From Thermoplasmata archaeon (lineage in GTDB: Archaea > Thermoplasmatota > Thermoplasmata > Lutacidiplasmatales > UBA184), in contig JASHSX010000135.1 of the NCBI GenBank assembly GCA_030040865.1, positions 1 to 15,253 on the forward strand: a stretch of 15,253 nucleotides of DNA, given 5' to 3'. The first letter of the stretch is position 1; each line of letters begins with the position of its first letter. The notes beneath the pieces were generated by a model that worked only from the letters and a program-made list of their open reading frames with translations, made no database searches and was not told the DNA's origin. Both the position numbers and the translations under genes were made by a program. Shown here piece after piece: positions 6,731 through 13,553 of this stretch.

Positions 6731-9199
6731 CTACGGCGCGCTCGGGGCCGGACCGGGCGACGAGCCCGTGTCTTCGGACGGCGGGGTCTTCGGCGCCCGC
6801 CGCGCCGTCCGGCGTGTTGCCGCGGACGCCGTTGCCGGGGCCGAGCCGGTCTTCGACGGCTTGGCCGCGGACCGCTTCCGCTTGGGAGCGGCGGCCTTCG
6901 TGGCGCGCTCCGCCGCGGCCGGTTTCTGGCGCGTCGGGCAGTCGGGGTTGATGCAGAGGGTCCACGGAGGCCGCCCGGCCTCGATCGCCGTCACGACGGG
7001 CGCCCGGCAGACCGGGCACGGGGGCTGGTCCTTCTCGAGCTTGCCCCGCTGCGGCAGCGGATACGTGACGCGGCAGTTGGGGTACCCGGAGCAGCCGACG
7101 AACCGCTTGCCGGCGAACGAGTAGCGGATGTGCAGCGGGCTCCCGCAGTTCGGGCAGATCCCGATCCGGAACGCCTTGTGGTGCTCGGGGCACTCCGGAT
7201 TGATGCAGTAGAGGTCCGGGCGCTGCCCCCGGAACACGATCTTCACGCGCGGGACCTTGCAGGTCCCGCAGAGGAACTCGGGGGCCGGCTCGATGAAGCC
7301 GGCCGACGGGAGCGAGTAGGTCGCCGTGCACGACCCCGGGTTGTTCAAGCACTGGACCCACCGCGCGCCGCGCGGGCTGCGCCCCAGCTGGAGCGCGCCG
7401 CCGCACTTCACGCACGGGCCCACGAACCGCTGCCGATCGAGGGCGCCCGTCAGCGTCTCGGCGACGCCCTTCGCGTTGGCGGAGAGGAGGGCATGGGCCT
7501 CGCGGAGCATCTCCCGAGACTCCTCGAGGACGTCGGACTTCGGTTTCTTCGACTCCGCGACGAGCTCCATGTCCTGTTCGAGCCGGTGGGTCATCTCCGG
7601 CCGGGTGATCAGCGGGGCGTGGGCCCGCAGCGCCTCGGTGACCGCGATCCCCGTCGAGGTCGGCTCGAGCTGGCGCTGGCTCACGTAGTGGCGGTCGAAC
7701 AGCTTCTGGAGGACGTCGTGGCGCGTGCTCTTCGTGCCGAGCCCCAGCCGCTCCATCTCCTGGATGAGCGACCCCTGGGTGAACCGCCGCGGGGGCTTCG
7801 TGCGGTCCTCGGTGAGCTCGATCTTCGGGACCGCGACCGTCTCGCCGACGACGAGCGCCGGCATCGGCGACTCCTCCGCGTGCGAGTACGGGTAGATCCG
7901 GTACCAGCCGGGTTCGAGCAGGGTCTGTCCCTTTCCCTCGAACCGCTCGCCGCGGATCTCGACGGCAGCCGTCCGGCTCCGCCCGATCGCGTCGGGTCCC
8001 AGGGTCGCCAGGAACCGTCGCACGACGAGCTCGTAGACCTTCGCGTTGTCCGGCCGGAGCTTCTTCGGGTCGACGTACGCGGTCGGGTAGATCGGGGGGT
8101 GGTCGGTCGACTCGGTGCGGCCTCGCGTGGGGCGGAACGACGGCTGGGCGAGGACGATCTCGGCGGCCTCGGCGAACGGCCCCTCCTTAAACTTCTCGAC
8201 CAGCGTGCGGAAGCCGAGCCCGCGCGGATAGACGGTGTTGTCCGTCCGCGGGTAGCTGATGAGCCCGGCCGTGTAGAGGTCCTCAGCGATCCGCATCGCG
8301 TAGGCGGCCCCGAGCCCGAGCCGGGTCGCCTCCCCGACGAACAGGGTGGTCGAGAACGGGATCGGCGGCCGACGGCGGGTCTCCTCCTCGGCGAACTCCC
8401 GGACCACGCCGTCCGTCGCGCCCTCGACGCGGCGGAAGACCCGCTCCGCGTCGGCCTTCGTCTCGAAGATCCCGTGGGCGTGCGCCAGCCGGAACGCCTC
8501 GCCGCCCTTCTCGCCGGTGGCGAAGATCTCCCAGAACGGGGTCGGCGTGAACTCCTTGATCGCCTGGTCGCGCTCCACGAGCAGCGCGAGCGTCGGGGTC
8601 TGGACCCGGCCGACCGAGAGGAAGCTCTTCCCGCGCTGCTGGGCGGTGAGCGAGAGATACCGGGTCAGGAGGGCGCCCCAGACGAGGTCGATCTCCTGCC
8701 GGGCCTCCCCGGCCTCCGCGAGCGCCCGGTCGAGGTCGGTGAGGTGCTGGAAGCTCTGCTCGATCTCCTCGCGCGTGAGCGCGCTGTAGCGGGCCCGCTT
8801 CACCTCGATCTGGGGGTGGACCTTCTGGAGGAGCTCGAGCGCCTCGAGCCCGATGAGCTCGCCCTCGCGGTCGAAGTCCGTCGCGATGATGACCCGGTCG
8901 AACCGGCGCACGATCGACTGGAGGGCCGCGACGATCCCGGTCTCGGTGACCTGCTTAAGCGGGGCGGTCTCGAGCAGCTTCGGCAGCGTCGCGAGGTTCC
9001 ACTCGGCGAGCTCCTTCGGGTAGTCGAGCTCCACGATGTGGCCGCGCAATCCGACGACGGCGTACGGTCCCTCCGGACGCTCGAACTCGAAGACGTTCGT
9101 CCCCTCGAGGCGGGTGCGCTTCATCCGCCCGTCCGAGAGGACGACGGCGATCCGGAGCGCGGTGTTGAACTTCTCGGCGACGACGAGCGTGCGGGTCAC
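6731..9199 (-). CDS. topA: DNA topoisomerase I (type IA), four zinc ribbons and basic tail
   Basis: Relaxes negatively supercoiled DNA by transient single-strand cleavage; 822 aa. The TOPRIM domain is N-terminal (MTRTLVVAEKFNTALRIA at the start) with the metal-binding acidic triad TDFDREGE (Asp108, Asp110, Glu112). The type IA core carries SVGRVQTPTL at 195-204 and the catalytic tyrosine in GLISYPRTDN (Tyr316). Four zinc ribbons follow, with cysteines at 596/599/617/624, 644/647/665/670, 682/685/703/709 and 728/731/749/754. Residues from about 758 to 822 are an Ala/Lys/Arg/Pro-rich tail that looks disordered and probably binds DNA. The organisation matches euryarchaeal topoisomerase I. The start is GTG, with a TATA box giving a leader of only about five bases. 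The gene is monocistronic on the minus strand, divergent from tRNA-Phe. No helicase-like domain is present, so it is not reverse gyrase. Confidence 0.97.
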   Translation of the reverse strand: MTRTLVVAEKFNTALRIAVVLSDGRMKRTRLEGTNVFEFERPEGPYAVVGLRGHIVELDYPKELAEWNLATLPKLLETAPLKQVTETGIVAALQSIVRRFDRVIIATDFDREGELIGLEALELLQKVHPQIEVKRARYSALTREEIEQSFQHLTDLDRALAEAGEARQEIDLVWGALLTRYLSLTAQQRGKSFLSVGRVQTPTLALLVERDQAIKEFTPTPFWEIFATGEKGGEAFRLAHAHGIFETKADAERVFRRVEGATDGVVREFAEEETRRRPPIPFSTTLFVGEATRLGLGAAYAMRIAEDLYTAGLISYPRTDNTVYPRGLGFRTLVEKFKEGPFAEAAEIVLAQPSFRPTRGRTESTDHPPIYPTAYVDPKKLRPDNAKVYELVVRRFLATLGPDAIGRSRTAAVEIRGERFEGKGQTLLEPGWYRIYPYSHAEESPMPALVVGETVAVPKIELTEDRTKPPRRFTQGSLIQEMERLGLGTKSTRHDVLQKLFDRHYVSQRQLEPTSTGIAVTEALRAHAPLITRPEMTHRLEQDMELVAESKKPKSDVLEESREMLREAHALLSANAKGVAETLTGALDRQRFVGPCVKCGGALQLGRSPRGARWVQCLNNPGSCTATYSLPSAGFIEPAPEFLCGTCKVPRVKIVFRGQRPDLYCINPECPEHHKAFRIGICPNCGSPLHIRYSFAGKRFVGCSGYPNCRVTYPLPQRGKLEKDQPPCPVCRAPVVTAIEAGRPPWTLCINPDCPTRQKPAAAERATKAAAPKRKRSAAKPSKTGSAPATASAATRRTARRAPKTPPSEDTGSSPGPAPSAP

Positions 9200-9225
9200 G
9201 GGACGTGTATGAGGCGGCGTGCGGT

Positions 9226-9234
9226 AGATAAAAT
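9226..9234 (-). promoter_or_regulatory. TATA box of topA
   Basis: ATTTTATCT on the minus strand is the only A/T-rich stretch in the region. It lies about 31 bases before the GTG at 9199, predicting a leader of roughly five bases. Confidence 0.6.
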
Positions 9235-9263
9235 CAGGGGACCGCCGGCGAGAGGAACGCCGC

Positions 9264-9287
9264 CCGAACGTGCACGCGCGCGTTCGG
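9264..9287. repeat. Small inverted repeat in the topA/tRNA-Phe gap
   Basis: Seven-base arms CCGAACG and CGTTCGG around a ten-base GC-rich centre lie midway between the two divergent promoters. It could be an operator or hairpin, but in DNA of this GC content such arms can occur by chance. Nothing else is recognisable in 9235-9357. Confidence 0.25.
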
Positions 9288-9358
9288 CCGGCGCGCTCCG
9301 GGTCTCGGGTCGCTCCGGGGCCCGACCGGGCGGAGGAGACCTCCCACCGCCGTTCATC

Positions 9359-9365
9359 TTTATAG
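9359..9365 (+). promoter_or_regulatory. TATA box of tRNA-Phe
   Basis: TTTATAG is centred about 28 bases before the first tRNA base, the expected distance for an archaeal stable-RNA promoter. It is probably also the promoter for the protein gene that follows the tRNA. Confidence 0.7.
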
Positions 9366-9389
9366 GACGCGGACGGTCGGGCCCTGCGC

Positions 9390-9463
9390 GCCGCGGTAAC
9401 TCAGTTTGGGAGAGTGCAAGACTGAAGATCTTGAAGCCGCCGGTTCAAGCCCGGCCCGCGGCA
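9390..9463 (+). tRNA. tRNA-Phe (GAA)
   Basis: A 74-base cloverleaf folds without mismatches. The acceptor stem GCCGCGG pairs with CCGCGGC in seven G-C pairs. The D stem is ACTC/GAGT, the anticodon stem CAAGA/TCTTG with loop CTGAAGA, giving anticodon GAA at 9424-9426. The variable loop has five bases, the T stem is GCCGG/CCGGC with loop TTCAAGC, and the discriminator is A9463. CCA is not encoded and there is no intron. It decodes UUC and UUU. A protein gene begins 17 bases downstream. Confidence 0.97.
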
Positions 9464-9480
9464 CTTCCCTCTCGGGGTCC

Positions 9481-10056
9481 ATGAGCGGCGCCGCGACCGG
9501 CCCGTCCGGGGCGGGCCGGCGGTTCGCCCGATTCCGTCCGGGCACCGTGCCGATCGGGATCGGCACCTCGGTCGTGCCGGGGAACGGATTCTGCATCTCG
9601 ACGTTCCTGCTGCTCCATCCGCCGGGCGACCGACGCAAGGTCCTGCTCGGTCGGCCGGATCTCGACGCCCCGTGGCTCGAGCGGGCCGGCCTCGATGCGG
9701 CGCGCCTCCGGGACAACGCGGAGAAGTGGATGTTGCCCGCCTGCCAGTGGCTCGTCTTCGAGGAGCCGCACGCGTCGGCGGAGCGGATCGCCCGGGAGAT
9801 GCTCGACGCACCGCTACCGCCGGTGGCCGGCCCCACCGTCTTCTCGGACACGACCCCGCGCACGACGGCAGAGTCGGCCGAACCGCACTGGGACGTCCAC
9901 TTCCTCTACGAGGGCGACTGGCCGACCGCGACGCCGCCCCGGGCGCGCCTCTGGCGCGAGCTCGAGTTCCGCGACGTGGGCTCGCTGCGCCGGGCCGAGA
10001 TCGGGCGGAACCAGTCCGACATCCTCGACCTGGCGGGGCTTTCGCCCCCGGCGTAG
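9481..10056 (+). CDS. Nudix-fold-like protein with degenerate Nudix box
   Basis: 191 aa protein that I do not recognise as a named family. The order of elements resembles a Nudix fold: a Gly/Val-rich strand (TVPIGIGTSVV, 22-32), a strand with FLLLHPPGDRRKVLLGRPD (42-60), then KWMLPACQWLVFEE (82-95) and the helix SAERIAREMLDAPL (99-112), as in the Nudix loop-helix. Later come the strand WDVHFLYEG and the typical C-terminal RELEFRDVGSLRRAE region. The box is degenerate: its glycine is absent, the spacing before RE is two residues too long, and the usual EE pair reads DA. Hydrolase activity is therefore doubtful. The ATG at 9481 lies 17 bases after tRNA-Phe with no TATA box of its own, so it is probably co-transcribed with the tRNA. 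It converges on the DUF35 gene with 17 bases between. Confidence 0.7.
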   Translation: MSGAATGPSGAGRRFARFRPGTVPIGIGTSVVPGNGFCISTFLLLHPPGDRRKVLLGRPDLDAPWLERAGLDAARLRDNAEKWMLPACQWLVFEEPHASAERIAREMLDAPLPPVAGPTVFSDTTPRTTAESAEPHWDVHFLYEGDWPTATPPRARLWRELEFRDVGSLRRAEIGRNQSDILDLAGLSPPA

Positions 10057-10073
10057 GCGCCGCGACGCCCGGC

Positions 10074-10601
10074 TCAGCCCGAGGGCACGAACCAGACGTC
10101 GGTGATCGAGTACTTCGGGTTCGGATCGAACCGGGCCTCGACCGGCATGCCGACGTAGAGGTCGGACTCGACGCAGTCCTTGAGCCGGGCCAGGAGGACG
10201 CTCCCGACGCCCGCGAACTCGACGAGAGCGAGGTTGTACGGGGTCTCTTTGAGGAACGCCTCGCTGCCGAAGTGGCAGGTCGTCCAGGAGTGAAGGCGGC
10301 CGGTGAGCGGGAGGTCGAACCACTCCGTCGGCGATCCGCAGACCATGCAGTGGCTGCGCGGCGTCGCGAAGACGAACCCGCACTTCACCCGCCGGCACTT
10401 CGAGCCCTTGAGCTTCCCTTCCGCGAGCCCGAGGAAGAACGGCGAGTCCTCGGCGTAGCTGTGGATGTAGTTGATCTGGTACGGGAACTTGATCACCAGG
10501 CTCTCCACGCCGTCCGTGTCCCGGAAGATCGCGGCCCCGGTGCGTTCGAGCTCCGCCTGGACGTCCCGGAACTTGTCGAAGGTCGGCGGACGCGCCCTCA
10601 T
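10074..10601 (-). CDS. DUF35 OB-fold protein with rubredoxin-like zinc ribbon, thiolase partner
   Basis: 175 aa protein of the DUF35 (COG1545, SSO2064-like) family: an N-terminal helical part, a zinc ribbon with cysteines at 69, 74, 85 and 88, and a C-terminal OB-fold (GRLHSWTTCHFG through GMPVEARFD). The first cysteine pair is spaced CxxxxC rather than the usual CxxC. Family members bind thiolase-superfamily enzymes and are thought to help bind or channel CoA substrates, as in the archaeal acetoacetyl-CoA thiolase/HMG-CoA synthase complex and the actinobacterial Ltp2 steroid aldolase. The ATG overlaps the thiolase stop as ATGA, implying coupled translation and a physical partnership. The frame stays open upstream within the thiolase gene, but that part is antisense-free shadow and does not resemble DUF35. 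Confidence 0.92.
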   Translation of the reverse strand: MRARPPTFDKFRDVQAELERTGAAIFRDTDGVESLVIKFPYQINYIHSYAEDSPFFLGLAEGKLKGSKCRRVKCGFVFATPRSHCMVCGSPTEWFDLPLTGRLHSWTTCHFGSEAFLKETPYNLALVEFAGVGSVLLARLKDCVESDLYVGMPVEARFDPNPKYSITDVWFVPSG

Positions 10602-12034
10602 CGGAACCCCCGCTCCAGGATCGAGACGGTCACGGCCGACCCCGTTCCGGCGTGGCTGTGGATAGCCCCGCGCTTCGGATTCTTGAGCTGGAGCGCCGGG
10701 TCGCCGAAGTGCTTCGCGATCGTGCCCTGGAGCTGCCAGAACGCGAAGACCCCCTGCATGAGCCCGGTCGCACCGACCGGGTGGCCGCACGCGATGAGGC
10801 CGCCGGACGGATTGACCGGGATCGCCCCCGCGTTGGGGACGGGGAAGCCGTAGTCGATCCCCTTCAGGAACGGGTCGCCCCGCTCCGTGAAGGCGTAGCC
10901 CTCCCCGTACTTGCACAGTCCCAGGTCCTCGTACGTCTGGATCTCGCTCGACGCGTAAGCGTCGTGGAGCTCGATGAAGTCCAAGTCCCGGTTCGGGTTC
11001 GTGATCCCGGCGTGGCGGTACGCTTCCAGGCCCGCGGCGCGCCCGGCTCGGAACGAGTGGACGCCGGGGTACGGGAGGTTCTCGTAGTCGCGGGCCCGCT
11101 CGTGGGGCATCAGCGGGACCTTGCCGAACGGACGGTCGGCGAGCCGCATCGTGTCGGTGCCCGTGCCCACGCCGATGACCCGGATCGGGCGGTCGGTGAA
11201 CTCCTTCGCCCGCTCCTCCGAGCACATCACCGCGACAGCCGCCCCGTCGCTCATGGTGCAGATCTGCTCGCGCGTGAGCGGGTAGCTGATCATCTCGGAG
11301 TTGAGGACGTCCTCGACGGTGAGCCGCTTCGGGTACTGGGCGTACGGGTTGTGCAGCGCGTTGAGGTGGTTCTTCACCGAGACGAGGCTCATCACCCGGC
11401 ACCCCTCCTCGATCGCGAGCCGCTGAGCTTCGCGCTCGTCCTTCACGTCGGCGAACTTCCCGAGACGGAGGTACTCGTAGATGTGTCGGACGACCATCAG
11501 GGCGTAGTAGCCCGTGTAGAAGCCCCCGAGGGGGAAGTCGAAGTTCGTGTCGGACGCGAGCGCGATGAACTCGTTCCCCTTCCAGGTCGCGACCCGGCTC
11601 ATCGTCTCAAAGCCGGCCGCGAGACAGATGTCCATGCGCCCGCTGGCGACGGCCTCGTAGGCGGCCTGGAAGCACTCCCCGCCGGTCGCGCCGCCCCACT
11701 CCAAGCGGATCGACCCCTTCGGGTTCATTCCGAGGTAGTCCTGCACCATGCTCGCCGCCTTCAGCTGGCGGGTGAAGTGATCGGAGAAGTACGAGATCCG
11801 TGTCCCGTCGATCCGGTCGGCGGTGAGCTCGGGGATGTCCTTGAGCGCGTAGTCGTACGCGCGCTTCACCATCAGCCGGAAATCCATCGACGGATGGGCC
11901 TTCGCGAACTTCGTGACCCCGCCGGTCACCATGTACACCCGGCGGCCTTTCGACGGCGGCGTCGCGGCGCGGGGTCGGGCCTTCGGTCGGCGGACGGACG
12001 TCGACTTCTTGCGAGCTTTCGAGCGAACCGGCAC
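10598..12034 (-). CDS. Thiolase-like protein (SCP-x/Ltp type) lacking the nucleophilic Cys
   Basis: 478 aa member of the thiolase superfamily, lipid-transfer/SCP-x branch, acting on CoA thioesters. Seen motifs: KGSIRLEWGGATGGECFQAA (106-125), DLDFIELHDAYASSEI (His357), NPSGGLIACGHPVGATG (Cys416, His418) and a C-terminal HSHAGTGSAVTVSILE. Where condensing thiolases carry the nucleophile in a CxSG-like motif, my alignment puts Gly115; the nearest cysteine, Cys121, is six residues on. Ltp2-type retro-aldolases also depart from the thiolase Cys and use DUF35 partners, so a non-thiolytic C-C lyase or condensing reaction is plausible. The N-terminal 33 residues are Lys/Arg/Pro-rich. The GTG at 12034 follows a TATA box with about ten bases of leader; a GTG at 11935 would remove the basic extension. 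It is co-translated with the downstream DUF35 gene. No HMG-CoA synthase is adjacent. Confidence 0.88.
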   Translation of the reverse strand: MPVRSKARKKSTSVRRPKARPRAATPPSKGRRVYMVTGGVTKFAKAHPSMDFRLMVKRAYDYALKDIPELTADRIDGTRISYFSDHFTRQLKAASMVQDYLGMNPKGSIRLEWGGATGGECFQAAYEAVASGRMDICLAAGFETMSRVATWKGNEFIALASDTNFDFPLGGFYTGYYALMVVRHIYEYLRLGKFADVKDEREAQRLAIEEGCRVMSLVSVKNHLNALHNPYAQYPKRLTVEDVLNSEMISYPLTREQICTMSDGAAVAVMCSEERAKEFTDRPIRVIGVGTGTDTMRLADRPFGKVPLMPHERARDYENLPYPGVHSFRAGRAAGLEAYRHAGITNPNRDLDFIELHDAYASSEIQTYEDLGLCKYGEGYAFTERGDPFLKGIDYGFPVPNAGAIPVNPSGGLIACGHPVGATGLMQGVFAFWQLQGTIAKHFGDPALQLKNPKRGAIHSHAGTGSAVTVSILERGFR

Positions 12035-12065
12035 GGGGAATCCCGGACGCCGCAGTTCGGTCGGG

Positions 12066-12073
12066 CACTTAAG
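12066..12073 (-). promoter_or_regulatory. TATA box of the thiolase/DUF35 operon
   Basis: CTTAAGTG on the minus strand, about 36 bases before GTG 12034, predicts a leader near ten bases. It lies 25 bases from the box serving the divergent carbamoyltransferase gene. Confidence 0.5.
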
Positions 12074-12098
12074 CAGAAACCCGGCGGCGGACGGAACC

Positions 12099-12106
12099 GT
12101 TTAACT
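12099..12106 (+). promoter_or_regulatory. TATA box of the ornithine carbamoyltransferase gene
   Basis: GTTTAACT is centred about 25-26 bases before ATG 12128, and no Shine-Dalgarno sequence precedes the ATG. Both points indicate a leaderless mRNA. Confidence 0.65.
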
Positions 12107-12127
12107 CGCGGGCCCGGTGGCGGCGCG

Positions 12128-13078
12128 ATGACCCCGGCCGCCGCTCCGACGAAGGATTTCCTCTCGATCGCCGACCTCGCCGGAGAGATGGTCCCCCTCC
12201 TCGACCGCGCCGGTCGGCTCAAGGCCGAACGGAAGTCGGGGACGGTCCGGCCCACGCTCGCCGGGAAGAACCTGGCGATGATCTTCGAGAAACCGTCCAC
12301 GCGGACCCGGACTTCGTTCGAGGTCGCGATGAACGACCTGGGCGGACATGCCCTATACCTCTCGACCCGCGACCTCCAGCTGGGGCGCGGCGAGACGATC
12401 GGCGACACGGCGCGGGTCCTCTCCCGATACGTCGACGGGATCTGCTACCGGGCCATGCGGCACGCCGACGTGCTCGCGCTCGCGCGCGCCGCGTCGATCC
12501 CGGTGATCAATGCGCTCGACGACCTCGAGCATCCGTGCGAGATCGTCGCGGACCTCTTCACGATGCACGAGCGCTGGGGCGGAACGTTCCGCGGTCATCG
12601 TCTCGCGTGGATCGGCGACGGGAACAACGTGCTCCACTCACTGTTGCTCGGCGCCGCGGCCGTGGGGCTCGATCTGACCGCGGCCACTCCGACGAGGTAC
12701 CGACCGCGACCCGAGATCCTGGAGGCGGCCGAACGCCTGGCCCGAACGTCCGGAGCGCACCTCTCGGTGACCACCGACCCTGCGGAGGCGGCCCGAGGCG
12801 CGGACGCGCTCTACACCGACGTCTGGGTATCCATGGGCGACGAGGCCGAGGAGGCGGCGCGGCTCGAGGCCTTTCGGGGCTACCAGATCAACGAGGAGCT
12901 CGTCGGGATGGCCTCACCGGACGCGTTCGTCCTCCACGACCTGCCGGCCCACCGGGGCCAGGAGATCACCGACGCGGTGATCGACGGGTCGCGATCGGCC
13001 GTCTGGGACCAGGCCGAGAACCGACTGCACGCCACGAAGGCGATCCTCGAGCGCCTACTCCGCCCCCGGGACGCGTAG
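12128..13078 (+). CDS. argF: Ornithine carbamoyltransferase with variant HDLP and HPCE motifs
   Basis: Transfers the carbamoyl group of carbamoyl phosphate to ornithine, giving citrulline in arginine synthesis (or the reverse in arginine breakdown); cytosolic, 316 aa, normal family length. The carbamoyl-phosphate motif is EKPSTRTRTSFE (54-65). The ornithine-side loop DVWVSMG (231-237) is intact and distinguishes it from aspartate carbamoyltransferase. Two usually conserved signatures differ: HPCQ reads HPCE (135-138), and HCLP reads HDLP (270-273), replacing the cysteine that contacts ornithine. The rest of that region, PAHRGQEITDAVIDG and AENRLHATKAIL, is canonical. The start is ATG 12128 behind a leaderless-type promoter. 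No other arginine genes are nearby. A related carbamoyltransferase (for example putrescine) is possible, but SMG favours ornithine. Confidence 0.92.
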   Translation: MTPAAAPTKDFLSIADLAGEMVPLLDRAGRLKAERKSGTVRPTLAGKNLAMIFEKPSTRTRTSFEVAMNDLGGHALYLSTRDLQLGRGETIGDTARVLSRYVDGICYRAMRHADVLALARAASIPVINALDDLEHPCEIVADLFTMHERWGGTFRGHRLAWIGDGNNVLHSLLLGAAAVGLDLTAATPTRYRPRPEILEAAERLARTSGAHLSVTTDPAEAARGADALYTDVWVSMGDEAEEAARLEAFRGYQINEELVGMASPDAFVLHDLPAHRGQEITDAVIDGSRSAVWDQAENRLHATKAILERLLRPRDA

Positions 13079-13085
13079 GGCGCGC

Positions 13086-13541
13086 TCAGGGTTCCTGGGC
13101 GGCCGCGGGGTCCGCGCGGAGGCGGACCTTGAGGAGTTGCTCGATCTTGCGCACGAGCGCGTCGGGCGGCCGGAAGCTCCCCGCCTCGATCTTCAGCACG
13201 ACCGATTTCTTCTCGTTGAGCTTCTTGCCGAGGTCCTCGGGCGTCCACGCGTGCGCCTCGCGCGCGACGCGGACCCGCTTGAACCAGTCGGGGGCGAGCT
13301 CCATCTCGCCGATCTCGGTGTAGAGATCGCGCTCCTCGAGCCGACGGGCGGCGCCCGCCGGCCGGGTGCTCGAGCCGACGACCGGACGTCGGCCCGACGT
13401 TTCTCCCGCGCTCGGCGCGACCGGTGGGGGGTCGACGAGCTGGCCGAACCGGACGCAGTCCGGGCAGAGCGAGAGCACCGAACCCTCGATCCGGGCCCGG
13501 GCGGTCGACGGAACGTTCTTCCCACACATCTCGCACAACAT
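13086..13541 (-). CDS. Archaeal MBF1-like zinc-ribbon/HTH protein
   Basis: 151 aa homologue of multiprotein bridging factor 1. The N-terminal zinc ribbon has CxxC pairs at 3/6 and 26/29 (LCEMCGKNV and SLCPDCVRFG). A Pro/Ser/Gly-rich linker spans about 38-65. The Cro/C1-type helix-turn-helix lies near 87-140, including APDWFKRVRVAREAHAWTPEDLGKKLNEK and SVVLKIEAGSFRPPDALVRKIEQLL. Archaeal MBF1 is linked to transcription and to ribosome binding; the precise role is unsettled. It follows the thioesterase gene by ten bases and starts behind a strong Shine-Dalgarno site that overlaps that gene's stop, so the two are one transcript. It converges on argF with only seven bases between the stops. Confidence 0.93.
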   Translation of the reverse strand: MLCEMCGKNVPSTARARIEGSVLSLCPDCVRFGQLVDPPPVAPSAGETSGRRPVVGSSTRPAGAARRLEERDLYTEIGEMELAPDWFKRVRVAREAHAWTPEDLGKKLNEKKSVVLKIEAGSFRPPDALVRKIEQLLKVRLRADPAAAQEP

Positions 13542-13545
13542 GGAT

Positions 13546-13553
13546 CTCCTCCT
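13546..13553 (-). promoter_or_regulatory. Strong Shine-Dalgarno site of the MBF1 gene
   Basis: AGGAGGAG on the minus strand ends four bases before ATG 13541 and overlaps the TAG stop of the thioesterase gene. It is the best ribosome binding site in the window and marks an internal operon gene. Confidence 0.8.

Noticed and set aside
9406..9480. An upstream start for the Nudix-like gene inside tRNA-Phe
   Set aside because: The sequence there folds as a perfect tRNA, so ATG 9481 is the first reasonable start.
7130..9484. A 784-codon open frame antisense to topA
   Set aside because: Low-complexity Arg/Leu/Asp composition and no domain signals; the opposite strand carries all TopA motifs.
10652..12127. 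An in-frame upstream extension of the carbamoyltransferase running antisense through the thiolase gene
   Set aside because: The family starts at 12128, a TATA box sits at 12099-12106, and the upstream part lacks any similarity.
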